A stretch of DNA of 64,000 bases from Panax quinquefolius (Eukaryota > Streptophyta > Magnoliopsida > Apiales > Araliaceae): NCBI GenBank assembly GCA_020205615.1, contig CM035173.1, positions 33,473,280 through 33,537,279 of the forward strand. The letters are read 5' to 3'. Made by a program: the position numbers and the translations under genes. This document shows, one piece after another, positions 45,866-59,453 of the stretch. The notes beneath the pieces were generated by a model. That model was given only the letters and a program-made list of their open reading frames with translations, was not told the DNA's origin and did no database searches. Each line of letters opens with the position of its first letter. Within the stretch, counting starts at the first letter, position 1.

Positions 45866-48331
45866 ACATGTATTCCCAATAAAAATTTCCCCAATTTTTG
45901 AGTTAACCACAAGGAGTTATAAGAGTTTACTTTTAAAATAGTTTTTTCCTATAAAATTCATAATTCCTAATCTATACATCCAAAAATCGTCATTTCTGGA
46001 CACAATCTAGAAAACTCATCAAATTATCATTTCAAATTTTTCCAGAATTATTGAGGGTCAGAAAAATTATAAAACTACCCCTAGCAGAAGCCCTTTTTTG
46101 AATGAAAATACTATTCATATGAATACGAAGAATCATTCATCATGCATGCGGTAATCCACATTGACAGATTATTCCAACAGGATAATAAAGAATAAAATAA
46201 CAGAAGAATCCACTATGCATGCGATAGACCGTACAGACAGGTTATTCCCAACAGAATAATAAAGAATGGAATAACAACGAAATTCACCGTAAATGCGATA
46301 GGCCTTGCAGACAGACGGGTTATGTGGCGCCCCAAAATAGGTCCAATCCATCCAACCTATACGAGTGCGCCAAATACATGGTATGCGAAAAGCGATCTAA
46401 TGGTCGGATTAAAATTATAACTCACATGATAGAGCTTTAAGAACAGATTTAATCTTTTAATACCTCCAATCAAACAAAATACTAATAAAATACCTCCACA
46501 TTAATTCCTTGATTATAACCACATAAATAAATCCATCATTTATATCGCATCAAATAAATATTTCCTTATCATATAAATCAATAATTAATTATTCACAAAT
46601 AATATTCTGAGAATCCTGATTATGACAACAGGGTTGTTCCGAGGAAAGAGGGGGCTTTAATAAGGATTTCTCTTCTTCTTGGCGCAATGATTAGGTGACC
46701 AAATCTCTCCTCAGCGAACTTTACAGGCATTGCAATAATCTTTATCTAATAATATTATTCAAATAATATGAATTATTGATCGATAATGGGAAATATTGTG
46801 GCGTGATAATTATTGAAACAACAATAATATAAAATATCAACGCAAAGACAATTCTTGAATCGATAAAATAAAATATTGAACAATAACTAACGTGTAATAA
46901 TTATCGAGTAGTGTCTTTACGTAAAATCAATAATTCAAAAATCATGCGATACACGATTGTCTTCTTTGTCTGACCACCAGCGTATTCGTATTTTAACCAC
47001 GGTATTCCAACGATTGTTACTTGATAACTACTACTGTAGTTATTTATAAAAACTCAAACTTGTCATTTTCTTCATCCAGCAGTTATTATTACATTATGGG
47101 GCCCTAAATTTCTGTGGTGACAGTCATACGAATATTCAAACAAAAAGAATATTCCATGACCAAACAAATATTCCCCGACAACAATTAGTATTTTATAACC
47201 ACTTGCGTATTTTATAAACTTTACATATATCACCCTTAACTTTACTTTTTATCAATTTAACCATTTACTGAATAATAATTATAAGAAAAATTGAATACTT
47301 TTATTTCATAAAATTCGGGGTCTTCAGGTTATTCCAAACCGAATAATAAAGAATGGAATAACAATGGAATTCACCACGTAAATGCGATAAGCCTTATGAA
47401 CGGAGTTATTCGATAGAATAATAAAGAATGGAACCGAGTCGTGCGTAAATGCACGAAAGGATATTTTGAGAATAATAAAAAGAATGGAACCAGAATTAAA
47501 TGCGAAGCCTTGCGCACGGGATATTAAACATAATAATAAAGAATGGAATAACGGAGAAGAATTTCACCATGTATACGGTGATACTGCGTATCTGAGTTAT
47601 TCTAATGAGAATAATAGATAATAGAATAATGAAGCTCTCTTCAATGAATACAAAAGAAATAATCACTTACAGATACAACAAATAATATCCCTTACCTTAA
47701 AAAGCTGGATACCCATTTCTCTCTATAGTTTTTTCTCAGAGTTTCGGTGAATTCGTAAGAAATAATGAAGGAATGAACTTCTATTTATAGGAGATGAATT
47801 TGAATAGTAACTAATTCATGAGCGGTCCAGATTGATTTATTTTTAAGCAGACGGTCCATATTAATTTACTATGCATTATTAATAAAATATTCTAATAAAA
47901 TAAAATCTTTTAAATAAAATATAATATATTCTATTTATAATCTAATAAAGCGAATAACTTTATAAAATTATTATGTTTTATATAAAAAGATTTTACTATC
48001 TGCAAATATATCGCAGTCTTATCAAATACTATGCATAATTGAATATTATATATTATATTTATAGTCTAATAAAACAAATAACTTTATAAAAGTATTACAT
48101 TTTATATAAAAAGTTTTCTGTTTTATTACATTTATAATAATAATAATAAAACAAACTTTATAACCATTATTATAATTCAAAATATTAATCATTGGGTCGC
48201 TTAAGGAAAGAGGGCTTTCAAATAAGGATTTCTCATTATTAGGCGTATGCAATTAGGTGACCAAACCTCTCGATGTAACTTCAGATTATCATTAATATTG
48301 CAAATAATAATATTAATAACTCTATTATAAT
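45866..48331 (-). repeat. First copy of LTR-internal tandem duplication
   Basis: From ACATGTATTCCCAATAAAAA to AATAACTCTATTATAA. Same order as the second copy (48,332 to about 50,025): GGAGTTATAAG, CATCCAAAAATCG, hairpin array, TATA box, U3. It lacks the last roughly 490 bases of U3, and it alone carries the nested LTR at 46,323-47,326. Confidence 0.8.
46323..47326 (-). repeat. Miniature 1,004-bp LTR nested in the exon-2 LTR
   Basis: Starts TGTGGCGCCCCAAAATAGG, ends GGGGTCTTCA, flanked by the perfect duplication GGTTA (46,318-46,322 and 47,327-47,331). About 70 bases after its start it jumps directly into U3 sequence (GCGATCTAATGGTCGGATTA), so the middle, including TATA box and leader, is missing, although both ends are intact. 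It interrupts a hairpin subrepeat. Confidence 0.88.
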
Positions 48332-50025
48332 ACATGTATTCTCGATAAAAATTTCACCAATTTTGGAGTTAAGCGAGGAGTTATAAGGGTTTACTTTTAA
48401 AATAGTCTTTTCCTATAAAATTAATAACTCCTAATCTATACATCCAAAAATCGCCATTTTTGGACACGATCTAGAAAACTCATCAAATTATCATTTCAAA
48501 TTTTTCCGAATTATTGAGGTGGAAAAATTACAAAAGCGCCTGGCGAAACCCCTTTTGAATAAAAATATTATTCATATGAATACAAAGAAAGAATCATTCA
48601 TCATAAATGCGGTAATCCACATAGGCGAGGTTATTCCAAGCGAATAATAAAGAATGGAATAACGGAAGAATTTACTTATCTATGCGAATGCATGCAGACG
48701 AGTTATTCCCAAGCGAGAATAATAAAGAATGGAGTAACAACGAAATTCACCACGTCATGCGATAGGCCATCATGCAGACGAGTTATTCCAACAGAATAAT
48801 AAAGAATGGAATAACAACGAAATTCACCATGCATGCGATAGGCCGCATATCTGAGTTATTCAACAAAATAATAAAGAATGGAACCAGTCGTGCGTAAACA
48901 CACGAAAGGATATTACGACAAAATAATAAAGAATGAAATCGGTCGTGCGAAGCCTTGCAGAGCAGGATATTAAGCGAGAATAATAAAGAATGGAATAACG
49001 AGAAGAATTTCACCATGTATACGGTGAGTCGCGTATCTGAGTTAATTCCAACAAAATAATAGATAATGGAATATGAAACTCTCTTCATGAAATACAAAAG
49101 AAATAATACCCCTTACTAAGACAACAAATAATATCCCTTACCTGTAAGAAAGCGGATATATGAGTAGTGAAGCGGTAGATATATTTTTTCTTTCTCTCTA
49201 TAGTTTCTCTCTCACGGTTTCCTTTGAATTCGTAAGAAATAATGAAGGAATGAGCTTATTTATAGGAGAATAGGAATTGAATAAGTAACTAATTCATGAG
49301 CGGTCAGATTGATTTATTTTTAAGCCAGACGATCCATATTAATTTACTACGCATTATTAATAAAATAAAATCTTTTAAATAAAATATAATATATTCTATT
49401 ATAATCTAATAAAAGCGAATAACTTTATAAAAGTATTACATTTTATATAAAAAAGATTTTATATCTGAAACACTACGCATAATAGAATATATATATATTC
49501 TATTTATAGTCTAATAAAACGAAATAACTTTATAAAAGTATTTTGTTTTATATAAAAAGATTTTACTATCAAACACTATGCATACATACATTTATGCAAA
49601 TATTATCGTAATAGAATATTATATATTCTATTTATAGTCTAATAAAATGAATAACTTTATAAAAGTATTACATTTTATATAAAAAGATTTTCTTATCTGA
49701 AAACACTATGAGAGCACTTTATGCAAACACTATGCATAATAGAATAATTTATATTCTATTTATAGTCTAATAAAACAAATAACTTTATAAAAGTATTATG
49801 TTTTATATAAAAGTTTTTGTTTTATTACATTTATAATAATAATAAAACAAATTTTATCACCATTATTATAATTCAAAATATTAATCGACGAAGTCGTTAA
49901 AGAAAGAGGGGGCTTTTGATAAAGATTTTCTCTCTATTGGCTCATGATTAGGTGACCAAACCTCTCATGGCGAGAACTTACGAATGCAGATTAATATTGC
50001 GAATAATAATATTAATAACTTTCGT
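48332..50025 (-). repeat. Second copy of LTR-internal tandem duplication
   Basis: Starts ACATGTATTCTCGATAAAAA and has its own hairpin array (about 48,625-49,075), CCCTTACC donor-like motif (minus), TATA box at 49,257-49,264, and continues into the complete U3 up to 50,510. Confidence 0.8.
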
Positions 50026-50515
50026 CGTCTCAATTATTGATTTAATAATATATAAAATATAAATGATAATTGAATCAAATAACGTGAGATCTATGCATCA
50101 ATTACTATAGCAATAATTGAACAAAAGCGGTGACTTCTCACGTAAAGCATCGATAATCAAAAGCAGGTGTGCTTCTTATGCAACCATGCATATTATTGTA
50201 CTTTTAACACTGGGTGTTTCAACGGTTTAACGGTAAAACTTAGTCGTTATTTTCATAAAAATATTTTTGTCGTTTTCTCAATCAAATGATAATTACATTA
50301 ATGGGTCTACTAATGATTGTCTTGTCGTCTTGATATTCCTCGACAAAAAGAATATTCCACGACCAATCGAATATAATACAACAACTTGCATACTTTGCAA
50401 AATTTATAAATATTACCCACAATTATAACATTATATCAAATCCACACCATAATATTCAAAAAAATATTTCGAGAAATTTAAATCTTTATTCATAAAATTT
50501 GGGGTCTCATAGCTA

Positions 50516-50787
50516 AGTGGAGATACAATCGTTTTCCATGGTTTGATGATCTTTGTATAATTTTTGGAAAAGATAGAGCAACTGGTAATGATGCCCAAAC
50601 TGCAGTTGATGTGCTTGAGGAACTTGATAAAGAAGATGCTAGTCTTCAAGGTGCTGAAGCTGGGATTTATGATCTAAATTTTGATAGTTCATCCATGCTA
50701 CATGGCACTAATTCTAGTGAGTCTACAAGCAAAAAAGCTTCAAAAAAAGAAGTAGAAGTATGGATCTAGTTGCAGAGGCTGTTTGTA
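50516..50787 (+). pseudogene. Myb/SANT-like gene, exon 2, middle part
   Basis: After the GCTAA copy the frame resumes: KWRYNRFPWFDDLCIIFGKD, RATGNDAQTAVDVLEELDKE, then IYDLNFDSSSMLHGTNSSES. FPWFDDLCIIFGKDRATG is the conserved second block of Myb/SANT-like proteins. In an A-run at 50,740-50,747 the frame slips: the direct frame ends at TAG 50,767-50,769, while a one-base shift gives RSRSMDLVAEAVC, the expected continuation. Ends at TTTGTA where an A-like LTR has inserted. Confidence 0.87.
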
Positions 50788-53700
50788 TGATGCCCCCAAA
50801 TTCAGACACTCATATCTCAAATTTGGTCCATCACGTGTTAATTCTAATATCATACTAAAATCATCAACAACGAAAATAATAGAATAATTTACATTGATAT
50901 AATATAAATATTCACGTCCCAAGGTACCGTAACCGTCACTACAACAATCTAGTAATTAAACTTAAACATAATTTAATCATCCTTAATACATCATAATAAG
51001 CATAACAATAATAATAATTCGCCTACACTTAAAGGAGTATGCTATTCTGTAGCCTTGCCCTTTTTTTTGTCTTTTCCCGATGTACCGCCTTGCTCTGCCT
51101 TAACTGTAATGTTTTTAGGGAAGCAAGAATGAGCAACAAGTTTGCCCAGCAAGTAATATAGCAATAAGAATAAGCAGTTATAACATTTGAATCTTCAAAG
51201 GTATAACGGTAATTGATAGTTCAAGGATATCAAGAAGTATCAAGAGTTTTCAATAAGTGTCGCTATAGACTGAAGGATATCGACAAAATTTCAAAGTTTA
51301 TGCATTTCAAGGTTCAATAAGAATGAACACTGAGCAACCACTAAGGACTAAGAACTCTTACTAGAATTAACAGTATTATACTGCAATCCAATATAAACAA
51401 GTATAACGGGTGATCAGCCTAAAGTACCCTACGTTATGCATAACATTTAATCATACTCATGTGCGCACGTCGGTTCCCCGACAATTAAAATTTCCCCTTT
51501 TAAGAGGTTTGTTCATCTTAGTAGATTTATAAGAGTCCGCACCAAATCGATTGGTTTGGATAGCTTTCTATCAGATGATCTTTTGTCTAGCCGAATTGAA
51601 TAGCTTAGACAACCTTTAAGAACATTGAGTTCAATTCTCATAACATGAATCAAGATATAAAATTCAACTTCCGATTAGAAATCATAATCATATGAATGTA
51701 GATATTTGTTCAATACAAGTATGTTTGATATAACAACAATTTGAAGTTTCAAAATAAGAAATACGGTCTAAATACTTGCATTCAATTATAAGAATAAAGT
51801 TAGGAAACTTGCAATAACGGAGGGATTTTAAGATTAGATACTTGCACAATATTCAAAGTTAGAAAACTTGCATAATCATAGATTCCTTACATAAAGTAAA
51901 TGCATAGGTTAGGATACTTGCCTTTAGCGTTGATTACCACTTATAGCGAAAAATCACCTAAATGAACTATATTATCCTATTTATGTATGTATAGGTATTC
52001 ATTAGTCACACACACCTTGATATACATATCGATCCACATACATTTATCACACATATCTAAACTCATGTATTTTATACACAATCAAACTCATAGAGGTATA
52101 ATTCACCTTGTTCTTACTTTTTAAAAATCTTTAGAAACATTTTGGAAATTTTAGTCTCTTATACTCATCTCATATGTGAAACATTACTTAAGTTACTCAT
52201 TCTAGTTTAAGTTGTTTGACAAAAACATGTTAAAGAACAAATTTCCATTTTACAAAGTTAAAAGAGCTCATTATATCAATTACTAACCATAGCGTTCATT
52301 AAACCACATAACATTGCCGAACAACCTCTTTCTACGCATGCATGCATATATTAGATTTATTTGTATGTAATTAGTATAGCTCTCTACTTAGAACTCTTTT
52401 AGTTCATGCTTGCGTAGTTTATAGCGTGTTTAACTAGATGTGTGAATATGTCGGTTATCTCTAGAGGCATAAAGCATCTTATCATAGTTGTTCAAAAGTT
52501 CACAATACAAGTCGTAGAGTTTTAAACTCAAGTGGTTTTCAAATCTTAAAATTTTATGACAAACAACTAAGCATGCAAAGTACATTGAATTCACATTGCA
52601 TACGTATTTATAAAACTAACTAAGTTGCGAATACATGCTCAAAAGGTTGGATTTCAAAAAGGCATAAGGTTTTCTAAACATAGTTTTCGCCTTTTAGCTT
52701 TTCTTTCAAAAGATTATAATTCAAACTCCAAACCTACTAAAACATCTTGTAATATGTATTGATACATGTTTAGGATTATGTATGCTCTTTAAGTTATGTT
52801 AGGTTAGGTCAGTTTAGGGCTCTTTGTGTGACGCCCCCAAAATAGGTCCACACAACCCATTCTGAGTCGCCAAGTACATGGTACAGAAAAAAACTACAAC
52901 TTCATTATTACAATTGTCGTGCAAAATACGACAACACATATACTGTGAGTTTAAATACAAATATTGTCTTCTAGATAATATCCACACTCAAATAAGTCCT
53001 CATTACAATTATTGATATACTATTTTACAAAATAGTGAGAACTGCTAAAATAACTGACTTGAAACATCACTCCACACCCCGACTAGTTCCTACTATATTC
53101 TCGCCTCCTGAGAAGAAAAATGGAACAAAAAGGAAAAGCGTGAGCTCAACTAGCCTAGTAAAGAATATTATGACTAAGATAATATAGAAAAAATTATCCT
53201 TAGTCCTCAACAGGGAAAAATCTGATAGAATACAATAGACAACAAGTTTTAAATCAACAACTGCAGTGGAAATAACAAATCATTAGAAGAGTTAAGTAGA
53301 GAATGAAGTCTACTATCTTCTATGATTGAAAAATCCATCATCGATATTTTATCCCTATAACATCAATCAATATACATCATGAATCAAATATTCATCTTTG
53401 CACTACAGGCCAAAGATATTCATTTGTATCATCAGTTGGTCATGTTCATTTCAACACCTGTCCATCTTTGCACTACGGGCCAAAGACATCAAGTATCACC
53501 ATTTAAGACTAAGGATAATGAAAAATATTTTAAAGAACGAATCTAGTGAGATAAAGGACACGATTAGGGATTCGTAATTTAGTTTATCCAAATTCAAGAA
53601 TACTCCATAATAATCAATTGTGGAGCAACATTCAAGAATAAAGTTCAAAACATAGATTCAATCAAAGATAGGAACCATAAGAGACAACTTGGACAACGAA

Positions 53701-54624
53701 AAGAAAATTTAATTTTTTTGTAAATAGTGTCGTATATGTGAATAGTAACCCTGACACGAAAAGATAGAAATTTCACAAGGAAAATCATACTTCGTGAATA
53801 GTACTGTATCCGTGAATAGTGTCGTATAATTGAATAGTGCCGTATACGTGAATAGTAACCTCGACATGAAAAGGTAAAATTTTTATAATAAAATTCATAC
53901 TAATATTTCGGTATAATGATATTGAAAGAAATAATATCATTTACGAAGAAAATAGCATCCCTTACCTCAAAAGAATAGTACTTCTGGCTGAAATATCAGA
54001 TATAATGCTGAAGGAAACTTGCACTGAATAGCAACTCTCAAAATATCTAAATACTCACAAAAATACGCTCGATATTATAGGGAGAGAAATTTTCAAATTA
54101 TGGTGTGATTTTAAATTCTAACTAAGCACCCTTATTTATAGGAAAATACCAGAACGCCAAAGCAGACTAAATTAATAAAATATTAATATTCTTTAAAAAC
54201 AATTTACACACACCTTCTTGACTAAATTCAGCACACCACCAGTGGGGCCCACCAAATTCAGCAATTTTCCAACAACCAAAAGTGGGGACCACCCAAGTTT
54301 TTAATAAAAATATTTATTTCTGAAACTTCAATAACTTATAATAAATAGCCCTTTATCAGAAAAATACGAATTATTTCCTTTCCATAAGAAATTTAATTCT
54401 CTACAACTTTGTAGAAGATAGTTTTTCCAAATTCCAAATAGAAAGTGACCGAAATTCACATACAGATAATTTTTAATACCTCAATTCCGACAAAATACTA
54501 ATAAAACACCTCAATATTAATTCCTTCATTTATATCCACATAAAATAAATATTTTCTTATTATATAAATTAATAATTAATTATTCACAAATAATATTACA
54601 GAATCACAATAATGACAACAAGGT

Positions 54625-57054
54625 TGTGAGACCCCGGATTTTATCAATAAAGATTTAAATTTTGTCGAAATAATTTTTTAATATTATGGTGTAAATTTGA
54701 GATAATATTATAGTTGTGGGTAGTATTTATAAATTTTGCAAAGTATGCAGTGGTTATATTATATTCGATTGGTCTGGGAATATTTGGTTTAGCGAGGGAA
54801 TATTCGCATACAACTACTCAATCATTGGTGGACCCCACAATGTAATTATTGTCGGATTGAGAAAATGACAAAAATATTTTATTGAAATAACGGCGGAAGT
54901 TTTACGAAGTGGATCTTTGTTGAACTACTCGGTAGTAAAAGTACAAGATGTCACGTGTGGTTGCGTAGTAGCACCGGTATTGATTATTGATGCTTATGTG
55001 AGAAGTCACTCGGTTTGATTCCATTATTGTCGATTAATAATATGAATTATTATAGCGATAATGACGTTTTGTTTTATTCAGTATTATTAACGTAATAAAG
55101 CGAAACATCTTTTTTATATAAAGCGATGTAATACTTTATTAAAGTTATTACATAAATAGAATATATTATATTTTATTATGCGTAGTGTTGCGTAGTTTTT
55201 TGCATAGTGTTGCATAGTGTTTGCATAGTAAAATGTTTTTATATAAATAGTATATATGATATTTTATTTAAAAGATTTTGCTTTAAATATGGATAGTCGA
55301 TTAAAGTAAATCAATCGGACAGTTCATGGATTAATTACTATGCATTCTATTTTCCTATAAATAGAAGCTCATTCCTTCATTATTTTCTTTTTAATTCAAT
55401 TGAAACTCTACAGAGAGAGAAATAATAGAGAGAATTTATAGAGAGAAAATCTATAGAGAGAAAGAAGAAAAGTATTCTCGCTACTTCACTTTTCCAATAT
55501 TCATTCTTCTAAGGTAAGGGATATTATTTGTTGTGCAGTAAGGGTGTTATTCTTTCTTATTCATGAAGAGAACTTCATTATTCCATTCATTATTATTACA
55601 TTGGAATAACTTTGTAAAAAGTGGCATACCCTATACATAACCTTTGTATCATGGCATACCCTATACTTGGTGAAATTCTTATATTATTCCATTCTTATTT
55701 ATTACATTGGAATACTTTGTATCTGTGAAATCCCCTATACTTGGTGATCTTCTTACGTTATTCCATTCTTTATTATTCATTTGGAATATCACATGCGTAT
55801 GTTTTACATTTAATTGGTTCCATTGTTTATTATTCCGCATTTATTATTACATTGGAATATCACATGCATGTGTTTTACAGGACACGATTCCATTGTTTAT
55901 TATTATTAAGCATTTATTATTACATTTGGATCATCACGTCAATTGTGAATTTCACGACACGGTTCCGTTATTATTATTATTATTGGAATAACATCTACAT
56001 GCAATCTACCGCATGCGTGGTGATTTCCTTTGTTATTCCATTCTTTATTATACCGGTTGGTTAAAACTTTGAATTCTATACTCCATGAAATTAGTAGAAT
56101 ATTCTTGATATTTGCGTTTCATCCAAAGTATCTTTTCATGAAATATTCTTACGATCATTCTTGAATTTTACTCTACAAAACAACGAGTATTTTGTTGACA
56201 ATTGGACGTTTCTTAATTCTGGATAAAATAATTCTTGAACTTGTTTTATTGTATTATTATGTCATTGTCATCATCCTCATGTTATAATATGTTATCTTTT
56301 GGCTTACGTGCGTAGATGAACTTAGTATGATTATGACGAGGGATCATTCGATCATAATAATGGCTTGTTATAAATGATGTGATAAAAGTCCTCGATGGCT
56401 TGTAATGCGTTGATGGATAGTTTTTGGTATGATTATATGAGGGGTGATTCGGTATAGTCGTGACCATTGATAATTTGATGAAAATCCTTGGCCCGTAGTA
56501 CGGGGATGATTAGATATTGTGGTTTATTCATTAAAGCCGAGTCTTAGTGATAAAAAATTTATGAAAACCTTTTAAAACCTAAAAGATAGTAGACTTTATT
56601 TTCTAGTTGACTCTTTTAATGGATTAGATATTCATTGCAGATTAAAGCGGTTGTCTATTGTATTTTATCGGTTTAACATGTTGAAGGCTAATGATAATTT
56701 ATTACGCATTATCTTAGTCATAATATTTCTTCTTGGGCTAGTTGAAAGCTCACCATTTCTTTCTTTATTCTCTTGAAATGAGAACATAAATTTGAGACGA
56801 GTCGGGAGCGGAGTAATGGTCCGGAGGATAGCATTAGTAGTCCTCACTATACGTGAAATAAGTGTGATAATAGTTGTAATGAGGACTCCTTTTGAGTTTG
56901 TATAATATCTAGTAGACAATATTTGTATTCAAACTCACGCTTTTATGTCGATATTATACCACGCAGTTATATTAGTAAGTTGTATTTGAATTTATGTACC
57001 ATGTAAGTGGTGACCCAAGATGGGTGATGTATACCTAATTTTGGGGGCGTCACA
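54625..57054 (+). repeat. B-family solo LTR nested in the previous one, opposite orientation
   Basis: TGTGAGACCCCGGATTTTAT to GGGGGCGTCACA, 2,430 bp, with perfect duplication AAGGT (54,620-54,624 and 57,055-57,059). TATA box 55,356-55,363, AAGGTAAGGG at 55,511-55,520, hairpin array about 55,575-56,060. Third level of nesting inside the gene: gene > A-like LTR > B LTR (-) > B LTR (+). Confidence 0.92.
55575..56060 (+). repeat. Mini-hairpin array in nested solo LTR
   Basis: Units GTTATTCCATTC, TTATTATTACAT, TGGAATAACTTTG or TGGAATATCACATG repeat about six times, with the GGCATACCCTATAC spacer between the first ones. Confidence 0.85.
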
Positions 57055-59360
57055 AAGGTTGTTCCCAGGAAAGAGGGGGCTTTCCGATAAGGATTTCTCC
57101 TTACTGGCGCACAATTAGGTGACCAAACCCCTTTCTTAGACAGAACTTCCTTAGACATTGCCAATAATGCTATCTAATAATACTATTCAAATAATATGAA
57201 TTATTGATCTGATAATGAAAAATATTGTGCAGTGAATATTATTGAAACAACAATAATATAAAATATCAACGTAGCAATTATTGAATCAATAAAATAAAAT
57301 ATTGAACAACAATTATTGAGTAGTGCCTTCTTACGTAAGAATCAATAATCCAAAAATACTGTGCAATATCGTGTGCTACTGTGCAACCACGCGTATTATT
57401 GTATTTTAACCACCAAGTATTTTAACAGTTGTTAACGATAACAACTACGCCGTTATTTATAAAAACTCATTCTTGTCGTTTTCGTCATCCGATAATTTTT
57501 CGTTATGGGGCCCACAAATGACTGCGTCATCGTATGAATATTCCCCGACAATAAGAATATTCCACGACCAAACGAATATTCTCCGACAACAATGAATATT
57601 TTATAACCACTTGCTTATTTTGTAACATTTGCATATTTTACCTATAACTAACCATATTAATCAAATCCACCCCTTTACTATTTCAAAATAATGAATAGAG
57701 GAAATTCAATTTTATTTATAAGAAGTTGGGGTCTTATACCTTGCGTCGAACAACAAAAATAGTTTTCTAAGTTACTGCAGGCCCTTTTATACTGCAGGAA
57801 CCCCACCGGGGCGGGCCTAGCTACTGCAGTTTGAAAATGCCACTCCCCTATTATGAACTAACATGCCAACATTTCAACCAAACAGCAATGTAATGATACC
57901 CAATTGATATAAATTTACTACCAAACATCTCTAGCATGATTTTAACAATTCCAAACACATAAACAATCAAATTCAAGATTTTTGCCATTTTTTCAAACTT
58001 TAACACATTTAGCGATTCTCTTAGCTACGGATTCGTTACTTGACAAAATTACTCCGTTTAACTTTCGTTGATTTCATATTCAACCATATTAACAATGTCT
58101 AGCATCAATTGACAGATTCTATCATGCTTCAACCATAAATTCTTCAACACAAAACAAGTATTTTAGCACTTTTCTAAGAACTTTGCAAAACTTGAATTAT
58201 GATCATATAAAGGGATATTACCTTCTGTGAAGTTGAAATGCTAACTCTAGCTTCTATTTGCAAATTGTATATGCTCAACCCAACCACACTCATACACAAC
58301 ATGAAGTTTAACAGAGAATTTAGCAAAAAGTCTGTGAATAAGAAGGGCTCTATTTATAGGGAAACTTGTGACCAAATTTGTGTTTTGCTCAATGAATTAA
58401 ACCATTGGAATGTAGAAGAAGATAGTGGATATGGGGAATTTGGTGGAGGACCACTATTCGGACCACTCCCTTTCTCATGATTTGTTATCTCTGAGGTTGG
58501 TAATGAGAGACTAGGCCAATGGCCTATTACGTGAAGAAGAAAAGAAGACACTCAATTTGGGACAACTCTCTAATGCTCAGCATATGCAAACCACTACTAG
58601 CATACATGGGTTTATTTGATATTTGTCCCCAAATGAGCATATACACCCACTCATACATTACACATAGAATTATATAATCCTTGTACATTGGTTTATCTCA
58701 AATAATATTTACATTAGACTAGAATATAATTTAGTTGCGTATCAATATTATTTTTCGTAAAACTCATTATTCCAATTCTATATAAATATTAAAATAATCA
58801 TTTAATATTAATTATTTATTTAGTCAAAGTTAATTTCTCTCATAGGTTTAAAATACACATTTAATTACTCCCACACACATCATGATGTCACATAAGACTC
58901 TTTCACACAACTTAGTAAATTACATAAGTTAAGCTTACTTTTATCATATAGTTTTATATAATAATTATTCACATTCCAATGTCACACCTCATTTTATATT
59001 GAAGGAAAAACCTTATTATATATGATTTCTCCTTATATACTATTGTTCATGATAATAGGAATTAGTTAATCACATTATGTAATTATTTATTTATTAATAG
59101 TAATAATTAATTTAATCCATTTCATCATTAATTAAATTAGTACTTTCTCATTTCACCACTTTGCCATACTAGGCATAATTTCACAAGCTTAAACTAAGCT
59201 GCTCATCACTTCTACTTCATTACTTAATTATCACATGTTTATTCAATTAAATTAATTACCACGCAACTCATGCCAACACTATATATATATATATTCAAAT
59301 AAATATTCAAACAATCTTTATTCTCAATATTATAATTTATTAAAATTCGTGGAGTTTGTA

Positions 59361-59453
59361 GTGCTTCAAGGACGATAGCTACTCAACTTCATGAAGCTGC
59401 CAAAATGTTTAGTAAAGAAATTTGTAAGGACAATCTAATGGAGCAAAAAAAAA
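59361..59453 (+). pseudogene. Myb/SANT-like gene, exon 2, last visible part
   Basis: Continues AEAVC with SASRTIATQLHEAAKMFSKE and ICKDNLMEQKKTL, in the shifted frame. The C-terminal region of such proteins is helical. It runs directly into the CACTA element at 59,454. The remaining C-terminus is not seen in the window. Confidence 0.8.

Larger units (their letters stand above)
43431..50510 (-). repeat. Large B-family LTR insertion in exon 2, with internal duplication
   Basis: Starts TGTGACGCCCCCAAAATATG and ends GGGGTCTCATA (decayed from TTACA), flanked by the perfect duplication GCTAA. No gag, pol, PBS or PPT inside, so it behaves as a solo LTR. It is 7.1 kb because it contains a nested 1-kb LTR (46,323-47,326) and a tandem duplication: sequence from ACATGTATTC at 45,866 recurs from 48,332. 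It therefore has two TATA boxes (minus; 47,782-47,789 and 49,257-49,264) and two hairpin arrays. No coding capacity. Confidence 0.85.
52827..57738 (-). repeat. B-family solo LTR nested in the A-like LTR
   Basis: Starts TGTGACGCCCCCAAAATAGG, ends GGGGTCTTATA. Flanks CTTTG (52,822-52,826) and CCTTG (57,739-57,743) differ by one base and are taken as the TSD. Without its own nested insertion it is about 2.48 kb. TATA box (minus) 54,133-54,140, donor-like motif (minus GAGGTAAGGG) 53,959-53,968, TACTATTCAC-type repeats at 53,730-53,870, ATCTTTG...CAAAGAT hairpin at 53,394-53,417. It belongs to the subfamily without the GTTATTCCA array. Confidence 0.85.
50788..59355 (-). repeat. A-like LTR inserted in exon 2, itself carrying a B LTR
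   Basis: Starts TGATGCCCCCAAATTCAGAC and ends near GTGGAGT, with target duplication TTGTA (50,783-50,787 and 59,356-59,360). Native parts are 50,788-52,826 and 57,744-59,355, about 3.65 kb. It resembles the element A LTR in layout (AGTCCGCACCAAA, GGTTTGGATAGCTTTC) and has a minus-strand TATA box (CCCTATAAATAGAGCCC, 58,345-58,361). The U3 end lacks the canonical CA and is worn. No internal domain, so a solo LTR. Confidence 0.75.
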
